Source: JAHRAW01 sp965243285 (GTDB lineage: Bacteria > Pseudomonadota > Gammaproteobacteria > Arenicellales > Poriferihabitantaceae). Taken from it: a DNA stretch of 64,000 bases. How positions within the stretch are numbered: position 1 is the first letter of the stretch; each line of letters starts with the position of its first letter. Shown one piece after another: positions 16,758 through 26,020 of the stretch. The notes below the pieces were generated by a model that was given only the letters and a program-made list of their open reading frames with translations, was not told the origin of the DNA and made no database searches. A program made the position numbers and the translations under genes. The stretch spans positions 558,001 to 622,000 of the forward strand of contig OZ251537.1 of the NCBI GenBank assembly GCA_965243285.1. The letters run 5' to 3'.

Positions 16758-17840
16758 TTACTTATTAGATTTTCGGCGGTTGCATTCCTTGCACAGCATT
16801 TGGCAATTTTCTTCGCTGGTTTTACCGCCTTCTGACCATGGCGTTACATGGTCGCCTTCCATATTATCTATGACGAACTGTTTTTTGCATTTTGGGCAAT
16901 TCCCTTGTTGTTTTTCATACACTTTTTGTTTCATAGAATCGGTAAACGCCCGAAGGGACAGATGTTTTTCATCACGGGTTAAAATATACGGATAAATGCC
17001 GCTAAGTTTTTTTACATCATCATCGGCGATCAATTTAGCGGTTTCTTTTTCTATCGCCTCTGGATCATGTTTTTTATCATGGCATTGGCGATATAGCGTT
17101 CCCCAATCCACCCCCTTCATGGGCTTTCTATAGGTAGTAAAAATCGCCTCCACCCATTCGATAACATCATTAAAATAGCCCCATAATTCCAGGGCATTGT
17201 CATCGTGCTGGTGTTCGCCCATATAGGATTCTATTTTCCCATCGGACAGCCATTTGATAGCCGTTTCTAAATATTCTTGGCGAGATGCGGCGCCTTTCAA
17301 ATATTTTCCACCATTATCTTGAGCGGGGCAGTTGCTTTTACTAAAATAGGTTTTCGCATGAGTCACCCAAGAGCCTGAATAAACTGCATTTCTTAATTCT
17401 TGGTTTGTGAGTTCTTCGCCCGCTATATTAATCGTCTTAAACCAATTCAGTTTTTCGCTATCGGTTCCGCTACAAAAATAAACCATCAATTTGTAGTTGA
17501 GAATTCCGACTTTCTCGTCATTTTGCAGGTTATGAAAACTTCTATCTTCAAAAGAAAATTTACGATTGACATACTGGCAAATCGAAATAGTTCGCTGCTG
17601 TCCATCAATGATTTCATAATCGCCATCCTCCCGAACCGCCCAATACATAACATTGAGCGGGAAATCATTGATGACGGTGTTTATAACAGCGTCTCTTTGT
17701 TTGCCGGTATAAATAAATTCGCGTTGATAGGGCGGGCGAATATCTAGCTTGCCACCATACCCGACCACGCCATCATCACCGCTGTCCTTATATCCGGCAA
17801 CCAAATCTTTAACCGAAATTGCCTTTAGTTTGATTTTCAT
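16758..17840 (-). CDS. DUF262 and HNH-domain protein, restriction-related
   Basis: The N-terminal half is a DUF262 (GmrS/ParB-like) domain with YQREFIYT and the diagnostic IIDGQQRTISI motif, which in GmrSD-type enzymes takes part in NTP use. The C-terminus is an HNH nuclease: CPKCKK, then GDHVTPWSEGG (catalytic His) and CKECNRRK. At 360 residues the protein looks complete. The start ATG at 17840 overlaps the stop of the EcoRI-type methyltransferase fragment (ATGA), so the two were one operon. Together they would have formed a modification-plus-nuclease unit. With the methyltransferase now split, the nuclease may be orphaned or target only certain modified DNA. Confidence 0.75.
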   Translation of the reverse strand: MKIKLKAISVKDLVAGYKDSGDDGVVGYGGKLDIRPPYQREFIYTGKQRDAVINTVINDFPLNVMYWAVREDGDYEIIDGQQRTISICQYVNRKFSFEDRSFHNLQNDEKVGILNYKLMVYFCSGTDSEKLNWFKTINIAGEELTNQELRNAVYSGSWVTHAKTYFSKSNCPAQDNGGKYLKGAASRQEYLETAIKWLSDGKIESYMGEHQHDDNALELWGYFNDVIEWVEAIFTTYRKPMKGVDWGTLYRQCHDKKHDPEAIEKETAKLIADDDVKKLSGIYPYILTRDEKHLSLRAFTDSMKQKVYEKQQGNCPKCKKQFVIDNMEGDHVTPWSEGGKTSEENCQMLCKECNRRKSNK

Positions 17841-18097
17841 AGCATTTTGTTTTTGATGATAATGCGCCTGTATTTTGGCTTGCCATTTATATCGGGGCCG
17901 CGACCTCGCCATTTAGGATATTCCATCCTATGGTCGTCCATCCCCAAGATATCAAATTGCTCGTGGTTGTATTTATCCATAAAACTAATGGGCACCCCCA
18001 TAGCCCCTTTATAGTCCTTAGGGATGTATTCTGTTTTATCGACATTGATAGCGTCGTAGTTGTCATATTTTTGGTATTCCTCTCGACTATATTTTCT
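17837..18097 (-). pseudogene. EcoRI-type adenine methyltransferase, C-terminal half
   Basis: Reading the minus strand, KYSREEYQKYDNYDAINVDK and the following IPKDYKGAMGVPISFMDKYN are the C-terminal signature of the EcoRI-family adenine-specific DNA methyltransferases. The catalytic NPPF domain is missing. It is found about 17 kb away on the plus strand at 35139-35873. Both halves stop at members of the same repeat family, and the two ends can be joined in frame at ...LFLYKK/YSREEYQ... . The fragment ends ...KNKML and overlaps the start of the DUF262-HNH gene by 4 bp. It has no plausible start of its own other than a TTG inside the repeat. Confidence 0.85.
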
Positions 18098-18298
18098 GGG
18101 GGGAGTCAAATCAGGCGGCTTTATCGCCTGATTTGGTGGGGGGCTGTTGATGTTGGTCTTTTTGTTTTTGGCTTTTAAATCTTCAACTCATTAGCATTAA
18201 TGAGGGGCAAGGTAAAAAGCAACAGCCAAGTCAAAAGCGAAAAGCCAAAACCAACCCCAACCCCAAACCCACCGTGCAGATTTAGGTATATAAATCCC
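18098..18298. mobile_element. Composite repeat at the inversion junction (left)
   Basis: Starting from the methyltransferase fragment: GGGGGGAGTC, a hairpin AAATCAGGCGG...CGCCTGATTT, GGTGGGG, GGCTTTT-type hexamers, and finally the inverted end TGCAGATTTAGGTATATAAATCCC. It is followed by AAATTAAG (18299-18306), the reverse complement of the CTTAATTT that follows the repeat at 36004. One end belongs to the methyltransferase insertion and the other to the endonuclease insertion, so this is a recombinant repeat. Confidence 0.8.
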
Positions 18299-18601
18299 AA
18301 ATTAAGCGTGTTATCCAAAATATTGCTACATTGATTAGGGTTTAGCCATTTCTTTTGTGCCAGTAGGAATGGTGGAATTAAAAGACGCAATCATATAACT
18401 CATGCTATCTTTTAATTTCACCAACTCGCCGTCGCTGAAAACACCGCCACGATTTATTTTAATGGCTAAATCGGGAAACATGCCCTTGCTCCTACACGAC
18501 AGTAAACTGGTTTTATACGGGAATTTTTCAAGATTTTTTAAATCGCCAAAGTGCTTTTTTTGGGCGATTAAATCGGCAAAAAAATGGTAAATGGAATACA
18601 T
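18299..18601 (-). pseudogene. Type II restriction endonuclease, N-terminal part (broken)
   Basis: From ATG 18601 (GAGGG site nine bases upstream) the frame reads MYSIYHFFADLIAQ and later KGMFPDLAI...GELVKLKDS, a PD-(D/E)xK-like nuclease signature, then SYMIASFNSTIPTG. It stops at TAA after EMAKP. After that stop another frame reads NILDNTLN and runs directly into the repeat. The continuation FIVPLH...SDADEELIYEKARL is at 36004-36163 on the opposite strand, and the same 8-bp sequence CTTAATTT abuts the repeat at both places. The gene has lost a large central part and is frameshifted. It lies 12 bp after the beta-class methyltransferase gene, its likely partner. The recognition site is unknown. 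Confidence 0.75.
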
Positions 18602-18613
18602 GGCAATCAACCC

Positions 18614-19506
18614 TCAAGCGCTAAGAATATCCAGCGGCATGGGCGCGCCCCATATTATTTTTAATCCAGGGGTAAACACATAGTCATTATAATAATCGCC
18701 AACGCAATCTCCGGCGCAGATATCATGCAGACGCGATTTTATGCACGCTACATTTTTTTTATCCAACTCAATGCCAATGTATTTGCGCCCGAGTTGTTTG
18801 GCTACGGTTAATGTAGTGCCTGTGCCGGCGAATGAATCTAACACTATATTATTATACTTAGATGACGATAAAATAATTCTCAACAGCAACGCAACTGGCG
18901 CCTGTTGTTTGTGAAACCGCGCGCCATCGGTTTGGCGAATGGCCTCTTTGCCGGCGAAAAACCCAGAAGTCAACTCTCTTATATCATCCCAAACATCGGT
19001 CACGAAAATTCCATTTTCGCGTTTGAATTTATAATTCGCTGGCGGTTCTGGGTTTATTCGCAACCGATTAAAAATATTTGCCTTTGCGCCCTTGGTTGCA
19101 TACACGATTACTTGATATTGCTTGCCGAATTTGCACGCCACCGGCACCGCTGAAGTTTTCTTTCGCCAAATAATTAAATTTTGGAAAGTCCAACCGGTTT
19201 CGCGCAATATGGTCATCACAAATTCAGCATTTTTTCGCGCTGCATAAAATAAATCGCGCCACCTGCCGTTGTGCAAGCGTAAATATGTTGGCAAACATCC
19301 CGCATCATCCGCCCGTATTTTTCATCCTCCATTGCATCGTCATGCTTGGCATATTCCTGGCCTTGATTAAAGGGCGGGTCCATAAAAGTCAAGCCGATTT
19401 GATTGGCCGGCAACTGTTGCAGTCGGTCGCGACAATCGCCCAAATAAATCATGTCGGGGCGGAAGGTATCAAGATTTTTTATATTTTTCACGGGCCGATT
19501 TTTCAT
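18614..19506 (-). pseudogene. Beta-class DNA methyltransferase (N4-C or N6-A) with one frameshift
   Basis: From ATG 19506 (MKNRPVKNIKNLDTF) the first frame covers MIYLGDC and the catalytic motif MDPPFNQG. After the A6 run at 19230-19235 the coding frame shifts; adding one A gives YFMQREKNAEFVMTILRETG and the second frame continues to motif I-like VLDSFAGTGTTLTVAKQLG and GIELDKK. With catalytic motif IV before the AdoMet motif, this is a beta-class enzyme, about 297 residues when repaired. A one-base change in a homopolymer could be decay, phase variation or a base-calling error. It precedes the broken endonuclease and is divergent from rnd. Confidence 0.85.
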
Positions 19507-19665
19507 GGCGGTTGCTGGAGGTATGTCGGCATGGAAAGCGGCCATACTACCATTAAAACCGCCCGAACGCATAAAACAGACATATACAATGTATCCGTAA
19601 TCATGCATGCGAATGGCGGCCGAATAAACCCGCGCAGCGCATCGATAATGATACCATTGCCGGCG

Positions 19666-20766
19666 ATGGCGACTATAAAAATGATCCGCGAAACCCGCGA
19701 GCTGGCCGAATTCATCGCCGCCGCCACGGCCAGCGGGTGGGCCGCGATGGACACCGAATTTTTGCGCGAGCGCACCTATTCGCCGGAGTTGTGCCTCATC
19801 CAAATCGCCCATGCGGACGCGGCGGCGTGTATCGACCCGCAGGCGGTGGAGGATTTATCGCCGCTCGGCGCGTTGTTGGCCAACCCCGCCGTGGTCAAAA
19901 TTTTTCATTCTTGTCGGCAAGATCTCGAGGCCTTGGATACGCGCATGCCGTTGTGCGCCGCGGCGGTGTACGACACCCAGTTGGCGGCGGCGTTTTGCGG
20001 CTACGGCAGCCAAGCGAGCTACGCGGCGCTGGTGGCGGCGGTGTGCGCGGTGCATTTGCCGAAAACCCATACCCGCACCGACTGGAGTCGCCGCCCGCTA
20101 TCGGCGGCGCAGTTGCAATACGCTATGGACGATGTCAAATATTTAGCGCCGTTGCGCCGCCACCTCGATGAGCTGCTAGCGCAACACGGCCGCCAGCAGT
20201 GGCATCGCGATGAATGCGTCGCCGCCGCGCACCCAGCCAACTATCGCCCCGCTGCGGACCCATGGCAACGCTTGAAGGGCCTCGGCCGCCTCGATACCAT
20301 GGGCCGCGCTTGCGCCCAGCGGCTAACCGGCTGGCGCGAGCAAAAAGCCCGCGACTGCAACCGACCGCGCGGCTGGATTCTGCCCACACCGGCGCTGTTG
20401 GCAGTCTGCCGCCAGCGTCCGCGCACCATGGCTATGCTGGCGGAGGTCGACGATCTCAGCCCGGGCATCGTCAAAAACTCGGGGCGAGACATTTTGAACC
20501 TAGTCGAGCGCAGCGCCGCCGATGGTGGCGAAATGCGCGATGATTCCAGCACTCGGCCTGAACCGCTGAGCGCGGAACAACGCCACCGCGTGAAAAAAAT
20601 CATGGACTTGCTGGCGCGCCGGGCGGCGGAGACCGACATCAGCCAAGCGTTATTCGCCAACCGCCGCGAGGTCGAAAACTTCGTGCGCGGTGATTCCGAG
20701 CAGCCATTATTCCACGGCTGGCGCGCCCAACTGGCCGGCGATGAAATTCGCGCCGAGTATTCGTAG
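19666..20766 (+). CDS. rnd: Ribonuclease D
   Basis: A 3'-5' exoribonuclease that trims tRNA precursors. The DEDDy residues are visible: MDTEFLRE (Exo I), FHSCRQDLEAL (Exo II) and YAMDDVKYL (Exo III with the tyrosine). The C-terminal half holds HRDC-like helical domains (LPTPALLAVCRQRPRT and following). Three in-frame starts (19648, 19666, 19681) are close together; 19666 gives MATIKMIRETRELAEF, a normal RNase D N-terminus. Divergent from the frameshifted methyltransferase gene. Confidence 0.9.
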   Translation: MATIKMIRETRELAEFIAAATASGWAAMDTEFLRERTYSPELCLIQIAHADAAACIDPQAVEDLSPLGALLANPAVVKIFHSCRQDLEALDTRMPLCAAAVYDTQLAAAFCGYGSQASYAALVAAVCAVHLPKTHTRTDWSRRPLSAAQLQYAMDDVKYLAPLRRHLDELLAQHGRQQWHRDECVAAAHPANYRPAADPWQRLKGLGRLDTMGRACAQRLTGWREQKARDCNRPRGWILPTPALLAVCRQRPRTMAMLAEVDDLSPGIVKNSGRDILNLVERSAADGGEMRDDSSTRPEPLSAEQRHRVKKIMDLLARRAAETDISQALFANRREVENFVRGDSEQPLFHGWRAQLAGDEIRAEYS

Positions 20767-21026
20767 GCCGGTCGATTATCCACACTAAGCGGCGGCGTTT
20801 TGTCAGTGGCGCCCTCCTTAGCTGGTGAAAATCCACCATCCAATCGGCCACTGAACCCTCGCCGCCCGATACAGCCGCCATCGGCGTCGATACCTCGTTA
20901 TCGCATTGATTGAAACCGCGTTGTTTACTAAAATCGGCGGCTTATCGACGCTTAGCCATCGGCGGTTAGCGCATCGGCGCTGGCCAAAAAATCCCATTCG
21001 GTTGGTCTTATGTTTGTTTCAATTTA

Positions 21027-21584
21027 ATGTCAGCGCCCAGCGTCATCATCCTATCCGCGCCTTCCGGAGCCGGCAAAACCAGCCTAACGCGAAAATTGGT
21101 CGCGCGACGGCCGGATGCGGCGGTGGTGGTTTCCCACACTACCCGCCCGCGGCGCGTTGCCGAAAAAGACGGCGTGGATTATTGCTTTGTCGACAAAGCG
21201 CGCTTCGAAGCGATGATCGCCGAGCGCAGTTTCATCGAATACGCCACCGTGTTCGGTCACTATTACGGCACTTCAGCGCAGGCGATAGATGCGCTGATTT
21301 CCCGCGGCAAGCATGCTATTTTGGATATCGACTGGCAGGGCGCGCGCGCCGTGCGTCGCCAATATCCCCATGCCCAATCGGTGTTTGTCATGCCGCCTTC
21401 TCTTGGGGTGTTGGAACAACGCCTAAAATCCCGCCGCCAAGACGCCGACGAGGTCATCGCCGGACGCATGCGCGCCGCGCTGGACGAGATGAACCACCGC
21501 AACGAGTATGATCATGTCATCATCAATGATCGATTCGAGCGCGCCCTGGAAAATCTTGAAGCCATCCTGCCGGCGAATGGATGA
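21027..21584 (+). CDS. gmk: Guanylate kinase
   Basis: Phosphorylates GMP and dGMP to the diphosphates in the cytoplasm. Walker A SAPSGAGKTSL is at residues 10-20, with the GMP-binding VVSHTTRPRRVAEKDGVDY and IEYATVFGHYYGTS segments and the lid region RLKSRRQDADEVIAGRM. Length 185 fits the family. It is followed on the same strand by rpoZ and spoT, the standard gammaproteobacterial order, linking nucleotide supply with (p)ppGpp metabolism. Confidence 0.96.
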   Translation: MSAPSVIILSAPSGAGKTSLTRKLVARRPDAAVVVSHTTRPRRVAEKDGVDYCFVDKARFEAMIAERSFIEYATVFGHYYGTSAQAIDALISRGKHAILDIDWQGARAVRRQYPHAQSVFVMPPSLGVLEQRLKSRRQDADEVIAGRMRAALDEMNHRNEYDHVIINDRFERALENLEAILPANG

Positions 21585-21669
21585 TGGTGCCGATTTATCG
21601 ATAATGTTTAGCGATAATATTTATCGATGTTTTTTAATGTTTGATAATTTCAATTCCAGGAGAATCAAC

Positions 21670-22131
21670 ATGGCTCGCGTAACCGTGACTGACTGCTTAG
21701 CGCATGTCGACAATCGCTTTCAACTGGTGTTAGTCGCCTCCAAACGGGCGCGGCAACTGATCCTCGGCGCCGAGCCGCTGGTCGAGAGCAACCGCGATAA
21801 ACCCACAGTGCTGGCATTGCGTGAAATCGCCGCCGGCCTGGTCGGGCCCTCCATCCTCGATGAGAAACCCATCGTCCCCGAATTGAGTTTCGACAACGAC
21901 GAGGAATGGAATGAAAAACTGAATGATGAATTGATCAGTAAATTGAGCGACGAGCTGGAGAATCAACTGGACGACGAGCCGAACGCCGACGCCGATGCCG
22001 ACGCCGATGCCGACGCCGATGCCGATGCCGACGCGGAAAGCCACCCGCCGCGCGGCGCATCGCTTGCGGACGATGCCGACCCATCCACCGAAACCGCGGC
22101 CGCGGGCGAGCCGCCGTTAAGCCGCCGATGA
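21670..22131 (+). CDS. rpoZ: RNA polymerase omega subunit
   Basis: The small subunit that assists RNA polymerase assembly and binds (p)ppGpp with the beta' subunit. The N-terminus MARVTVTDCLAHVDNRFQLVLVASKRARQL is a textbook omega start, with NRDKPTVLALREIAAG after it. The ATG has an AGGAGA site. The protein has 153 residues against about 90 in E. coli. The extra length is an acidic tail with an uninterrupted Asp-Ala dipeptide run (21984-22035, GCCGAC/GCCGAT repeats), a coding microsatellite that could change length by slippage. Confidence 0.95.
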   Translation: MARVTVTDCLAHVDNRFQLVLVASKRARQLILGAEPLVESNRDKPTVLALREIAAGLVGPSILDEKPIVPELSFDNDEEWNEKLNDELISKLSDELENQLDDEPNADADADADADADADADAESHPPRGASLADDADPSTETAAAGEPPLSRR

Positions 22132-22222
22132 AAACATAGCCGGCGCACGCGTCGCCCAAACCCTTGGGCGGCGCGCCCGACGGTTGGTCGTAGCGGCCGC
22201 GGTGGCGGCGCCGCGGGTGCCC

Positions 22223-24448
22223 ATGCAAAAAATCGCCATGCGCGGAATCGCCAGCAGAATCCCCTACCTCAGCCCCAGCCGCCCGGCGCTTGGCCGCTCT
22301 CCCCCTAGCCGAAATCGCATCGGCAAACCGCTGAGCGAACAAGCCGCCATCGACGATCTCATCGGCGAACTGGCGACCTACCTAGACGCCGACGCCATCG
22401 CCAACATTCGCGAGGCGTGCCAATTCGGCATCGCCGCCCACGCCGGGCAAGTGCGCGAAAGCGGCGAAGCCTACATCCACCACCCGCTGGAGGTGGCGCG
22501 CATTCTCGGGCAAATGCGCGCCGACGGGCGCACCATCATCGCCGCCATTTTGCACGATGTGGTCGAAGACACCGCCATCACCCTGGCGCAACTGATGGCG
22601 CGCTTCGGCGATGATGTCGGCATGTTGGTGGACGGCGTCAGCAAGGTGGACGAGTTGGAACAGGAATCCAAAGCGCATGCCGAGGCGGCCTCCTTTCGCA
22701 AAATGTTCACCGCCATGTCCACCGATTATCGGGTGATTTTCATCAAATTATCCGACCGCCTGCATAACATGCGCACCCTAGGCTCGCTGCGAGAGGAGAA
22801 AAAACACCGCGTCGCCCGCCAAACCTTGGAGATTTACGCGCCCATCGCCGACCGCCTCGGCATGCGCGAATTGGCGCTGGAGTTGGCTGATTTAAGTCTG
22901 TTTAACTTAGACCCAAAACGCTATCGGGCCATCGCCAAAACCCTCAGCGCCAACTCGCGGCGGCGCCAATCCACCCTCGACGAATTGTGCGTCCACCTGA
23001 AACATGCTTTAAGCAAAGCCGGCCTCGAGGCGCGGGTGCATGGCCGCGAAAAAGAGATTTACAGCATTCATCGCAAGATGCGCCAACAACACCTAGCGCT
23101 CAAAGATCTCCAGGACATCAACGCCATTCGCGTGGTCACCGAAAATCGCCTGCAGTGTTACCAAGCGCTCGGCATCATCCATCAGCTCTACAAACCGCGC
23201 CCGAGCAAATTCAAAGACTATATCGCCATCCCCAAAGCGAACGGTTATCAGTCGTTACATACCGTGGTCATCGATTCCATCGGGCGGCCGGTGGAGGTGC
23301 AAATCCGCAGCGACATGATGGATAAGGTGGCGAAAAACGGCCTCGCCTCGCACATCATGTATGAGATGGCGGCCACCGGCGAACACGCCCCGGAGAAGTT
23401 AATGCGCACCGCCATCGATAACATTCTCGAATCGGCGCGCAAATCCCAAGACTTCGAGGAGTATTTCGAGAACTTGAAGGCCGAACTGTCGCCGGACGCG
23501 GCCTATGTTTTCACTCCCAAAGGCGACATCAAGCGCCTGCCATGGGGCGCCACGGTGCTGGATTTCGCCTATGCGGTGCACACCGACATCGGCCAGCGCT
23601 GCGTGTCGGCGCGCATCGGCCAACACATCGCCGCCGTGCACCAGGTATTAAAAGGCGGCGAGACCATCGAGATAATCACCTCGCGCACCCGCCAGCCGCA
23701 AAAAAAATGGCTGAAATACGCGGTCACCTCCAAAGCGCGTTCGTCGATTCGCCATTTTCTCAATCAACAAAACGACAAAGAGGCCTTCACCCTCGGCCGC
23801 AAATTGCTAAAACAAGCGCTGCACGCCCAAGGCTACCGCCGCATGCGCATTCCCAGCGCGCATAAATTGGCGCTGCTGAAACATTTGCGGGTGGATGATT
23901 GGCGACCGTTGGTGCGCGACATCGGCTATGGCAAACGCGTGCCGGGGTTGGTGGCCAAGCAACTCATCGCCGAAAATCGCAGCGCCACCGAGGCCGTGCC
24001 AACGCCGCCGGCGGCCATGATTATCGAAGGCACCGAGCGCCTGATGGTGACTTTCGCGCATTGCTGCCACCCGATTCCCGGCGACAAAATCACCGGCATC
24101 ATGTTAAGCGGCCGCGGCCTCACCGTGCATCGCGCGCAATGCGTAAACCGCAAGGAAATCACCCCCCACATGGAAAATTATCATGATTTAGCGTGGGCTG
24201 AAAACGCCAAAGGAAAATTCCAAGTGATGTTGCAAGCCGACCTCCACAACCGCCCCGGCGCCATCGCATCCATCAGCAGCGTCATCGCCCAACACAACTC
24301 CAACATTTACAACATCCAACTAGGCGAACCGCACCACGACATCATCAGCGTGCGCCTCGCCATCGAAGTGATCCACCGCCCGCACCTCGCCGCCATCATG
24401 CGTCAACTGCGGCATGAAGATTCCGTCATCAAACTGGCGCGTCCATGA
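22223..24448 (+). CDS. spoT: Bifunctional (p)ppGpp synthetase/hydrolase SpoT
   Basis: Makes and degrades the alarmone (p)ppGpp. The order is HD hydrolase domain (YIHHPLEVARIL and ILHDVVEDT, about 95-130; IKLSDRLHNMRTL follows), synthetase domain (KDYIAIPKANGYQSLHT, about 335), TGS domain (YVFTPKGDIKRLPWGATVLDFAYAVHTDIG) and a C-terminal ACT domain (about 665-740). The intact hydrolase motif points to SpoT rather than RelA. The frame opens at a TTG (22184); the ATG at 22223 leaves a basic 40-residue leader before the HD domain. It is the last gene of gmk-rpoZ-spoT; the usual trmH/recG followers are replaced by a repeat island. Confidence 0.93.
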   Translation: MQKIAMRGIASRIPYLSPSRPALGRSPPSRNRIGKPLSEQAAIDDLIGELATYLDADAIANIREACQFGIAAHAGQVRESGEAYIHHPLEVARILGQMRADGRTIIAAILHDVVEDTAITLAQLMARFGDDVGMLVDGVSKVDELEQESKAHAEAASFRKMFTAMSTDYRVIFIKLSDRLHNMRTLGSLREEKKHRVARQTLEIYAPIADRLGMRELALELADLSLFNLDPKRYRAIAKTLSANSRRRQSTLDELCVHLKHALSKAGLEARVHGREKEIYSIHRKMRQQHLALKDLQDINAIRVVTENRLQCYQALGIIHQLYKPRPSKFKDYIAIPKANGYQSLHTVVIDSIGRPVEVQIRSDMMDKVAKNGLASHIMYEMAATGEHAPEKLMRTAIDNILESARKSQDFEEYFENLKAELSPDAAYVFTPKGDIKRLPWGATVLDFAYAVHTDIGQRCVSARIGQHIAAVHQVLKGGETIEIITSRTRQPQKKWLKYAVTSKARSSIRHFLNQQNDKEAFTLGRKLLKQALHAQGYRRMRIPSAHKLALLKHLRVDDWRPLVRDIGYGKRVPGLVAKQLIAENRSATEAVPTPPAAMIIEGTERLMVTFAHCCHPIPGDKITGIMLSGRGLTVHRAQCVNRKEITPHMENYHDLAWAENAKGKFQVMLQADLHNRPGAIASISSVIAQHNSNIYNIQLGEPHHDIISVRLAIEVIHRPHLAAIMRQLRHEDSVIKLARP

Positions 24449-24474
24449 CGGAAATTATCAATAGGCTAATTAAT

Positions 24475-25495
24475 GGGATTTATATATCTAAATCCGCACG
24501 GTGGGTTTGCTTTTGATTTTGGCTTTTGCTTTTGCTTTTGCTTTTGGCTTTTGGCTGTTGATCTTCACTCCCCCCGCTTCATCATGAGGGGGAGTCAAAA
24601 CTGGCATCTTTTTCGCCAGTTTTGGTGGGGGGTTTTGATCTGGCTTTCGCTTTTGATGTTGATTTTCGCTTTTCGCTTTTGATTTTGGCTTTTGCTTTTT
24701 TGTTTTTGCCTTTAAATCTTCAACTCATTAGACCAAATGAGGGCAAGTAAAAATCAAAAGCGAAGTCAAAAGCGAAGTCAAAAGCGAAAAGCAACAGTCC
24801 CCCCACCAAATCAGGCGATAAGGCCGCCTGATTTGACTCCCCCCAGATGAAGCACGGGGGGGAGTAAAGCGTTAAAAGCCAAAGCCAAAAGCAAAAGCCA
24901 AAGCAAAAGCCAAAGCCAAAAGCAAAAGCAAAAGCCAAAGCAAAAGCAAAATCAAAAGCTAACATCAAAAGCCAAATCAAAAGCTAACATCAAAAGCTAA
25001 CATCAAAAGCACCCCCCACCAAAACTGGCGATGTAGCCGCCAGTTTTGGCTCCCCCCTAAAAAGATAGGGTGGAGCGAAGCCTTAACAGCAACAGCAAAA
25101 GCAAAAATCAAAATCAAACGCCAAAATCAAAAGCAAAAATCAAACGCAGCCGCCCTAAATCAGTCGCTGACCTCAAAAAAACGCCAATCGAACTGCAGAT
25201 TTAGGTATATAAACCCCAAAACAAAAGCCAAAGCCAAAGCCAAAAAGCAAAAGCCAAGTCAAAATCAAAAGGCCCCCCACCAAAACTGGCGAAAAAGCCG
25301 CCAGTTTTGACTCCCCCCAGATGAAGCACGGGGGGGAGTAAAGCGTTAAAAACCAAAGCCAAAGCCAAAGCCAAAGCCAAAACCAAAACCAAAGCCAAAA
25401 CCCAAAGCAAAAATCAAAGCCAAAGCAAAAATCCAAAAAACAAAATCGCCCCCCCAATAGCAACCTACCAATGGGGATTTAGGTATATAACTCCC
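24475..25495. repeat. Large composite repeat island
   Basis: Left inverted end GGGATTTATATATC at 24475, a right end GCAGATTTAGGTATATAAAC at 25195-25214, and a second, different right end GGGGATTTAGGTATATAACT near 25474-25493. Between them lie long AAAGCC/AAAAGC hexamer arrays and at least four double-hairpin modules (about 24567-24635, 24799-24868, 25010-25075, 25265-25341), in both orientations. The long open frames here translate to monotonous Phe/Leu/Trp/Gly runs and are not genes. Confidence 0.8.
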
Positions 25496-25525
25496 TAAAT
25501 TTTCATGGCGGTCTTGCATGAATAA

Positions 25526-26020
25526 ATGAATCCGCATCGCATCGACATCCACCTCCCCAGCCAGCGTTTGGAGTTGCGTGCGGTCGCGCAGCCGGACATA
25601 CCGTTGCGGGTGTACGCCATCTCCAGCGCCGCCAATGGCTGCGGCGAGATCATGCACAGCGAGCGCACGCCGCGTGGCCGCCACCTCATTCGCGCCAAAA
25701 TTGGCGCCGGCGCGCCCTTGGGCAGCGTGTTCGTCGGGCGGCGGCGCAGCGGTGAAATATTCAGCGCGCAAGCCCGCGCCGCGGCCCCAAACCGTGATTG
25801 GATATTGACGCGCATCCTGTGGCTGAGCGGCTGCCAGCCGGGCTTCAATCGCTTAGGCGCGGTGGACACCATGCGCCGCTACATCTACCTACACGGCGCC
25901 GCGGACGATGTGGAAATGGGGCAAGCCGGCTCGCGTGGCTGCATTCGTATGCGCAATGATGAGATCGCCGAGTTGTTCGATTTAGTCGACATCGGCACGC
26001 CGGTACATATCCATGGTTGA
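25526..26020 (+). CDS. L,D-transpeptidase (YkuD domain)
   Basis: A compact 164-residue YkuD-fold protein that would cross-link peptidoglycan or attach proteins to it by L,D-transpeptidation. The catalytic motif is present: IYLHGAADD (His) followed by GSRGCIRM (Cys and Arg). No clear signal peptide is visible, which is unusual for a periplasmic enzyme; the short N-terminus reads directly into the fold, so export may be non-classical or the true start may be missing. The stop overlaps the nagZ start by 8 bp, suggesting a cell-wall recycling operon. Confidence 0.85.
   Translation: MNPHRIDIHLPSQRLELRAVAQPDIPLRVYAISSAANGCGEIMHSERTPRGRHLIRAKIGAGAPLGSVFVGRRRSGEIFSAQARAAAPNRDWILTRILWLSGCQPGFNRLGAVDTMRRYIYLHGAADDVEMGQAGSRGCIRMRNDEIAELFDLVDIGTPVHIHG

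Noticed and set aside
18614..19506. Two separate methyltransferase genes
   Set aside because: The two frames overlap, together contain each methyltransferase motif once, and join with one base in an A-run, so they are one frameshifted gene.
20906..21511. 201-codon frame overlapping gmk
   Set aside because: Arg/Pro-rich out-of-frame translation. Guanylate kinase in the other frame is unambiguous.
24475..25495. CRISPR-like alternation of repeats and spacers
   Set aside because: Repeats are inverted, of unequal length and separated by low-complexity hexamers, with no regular repeat-spacer unit and no cas genes nearby.
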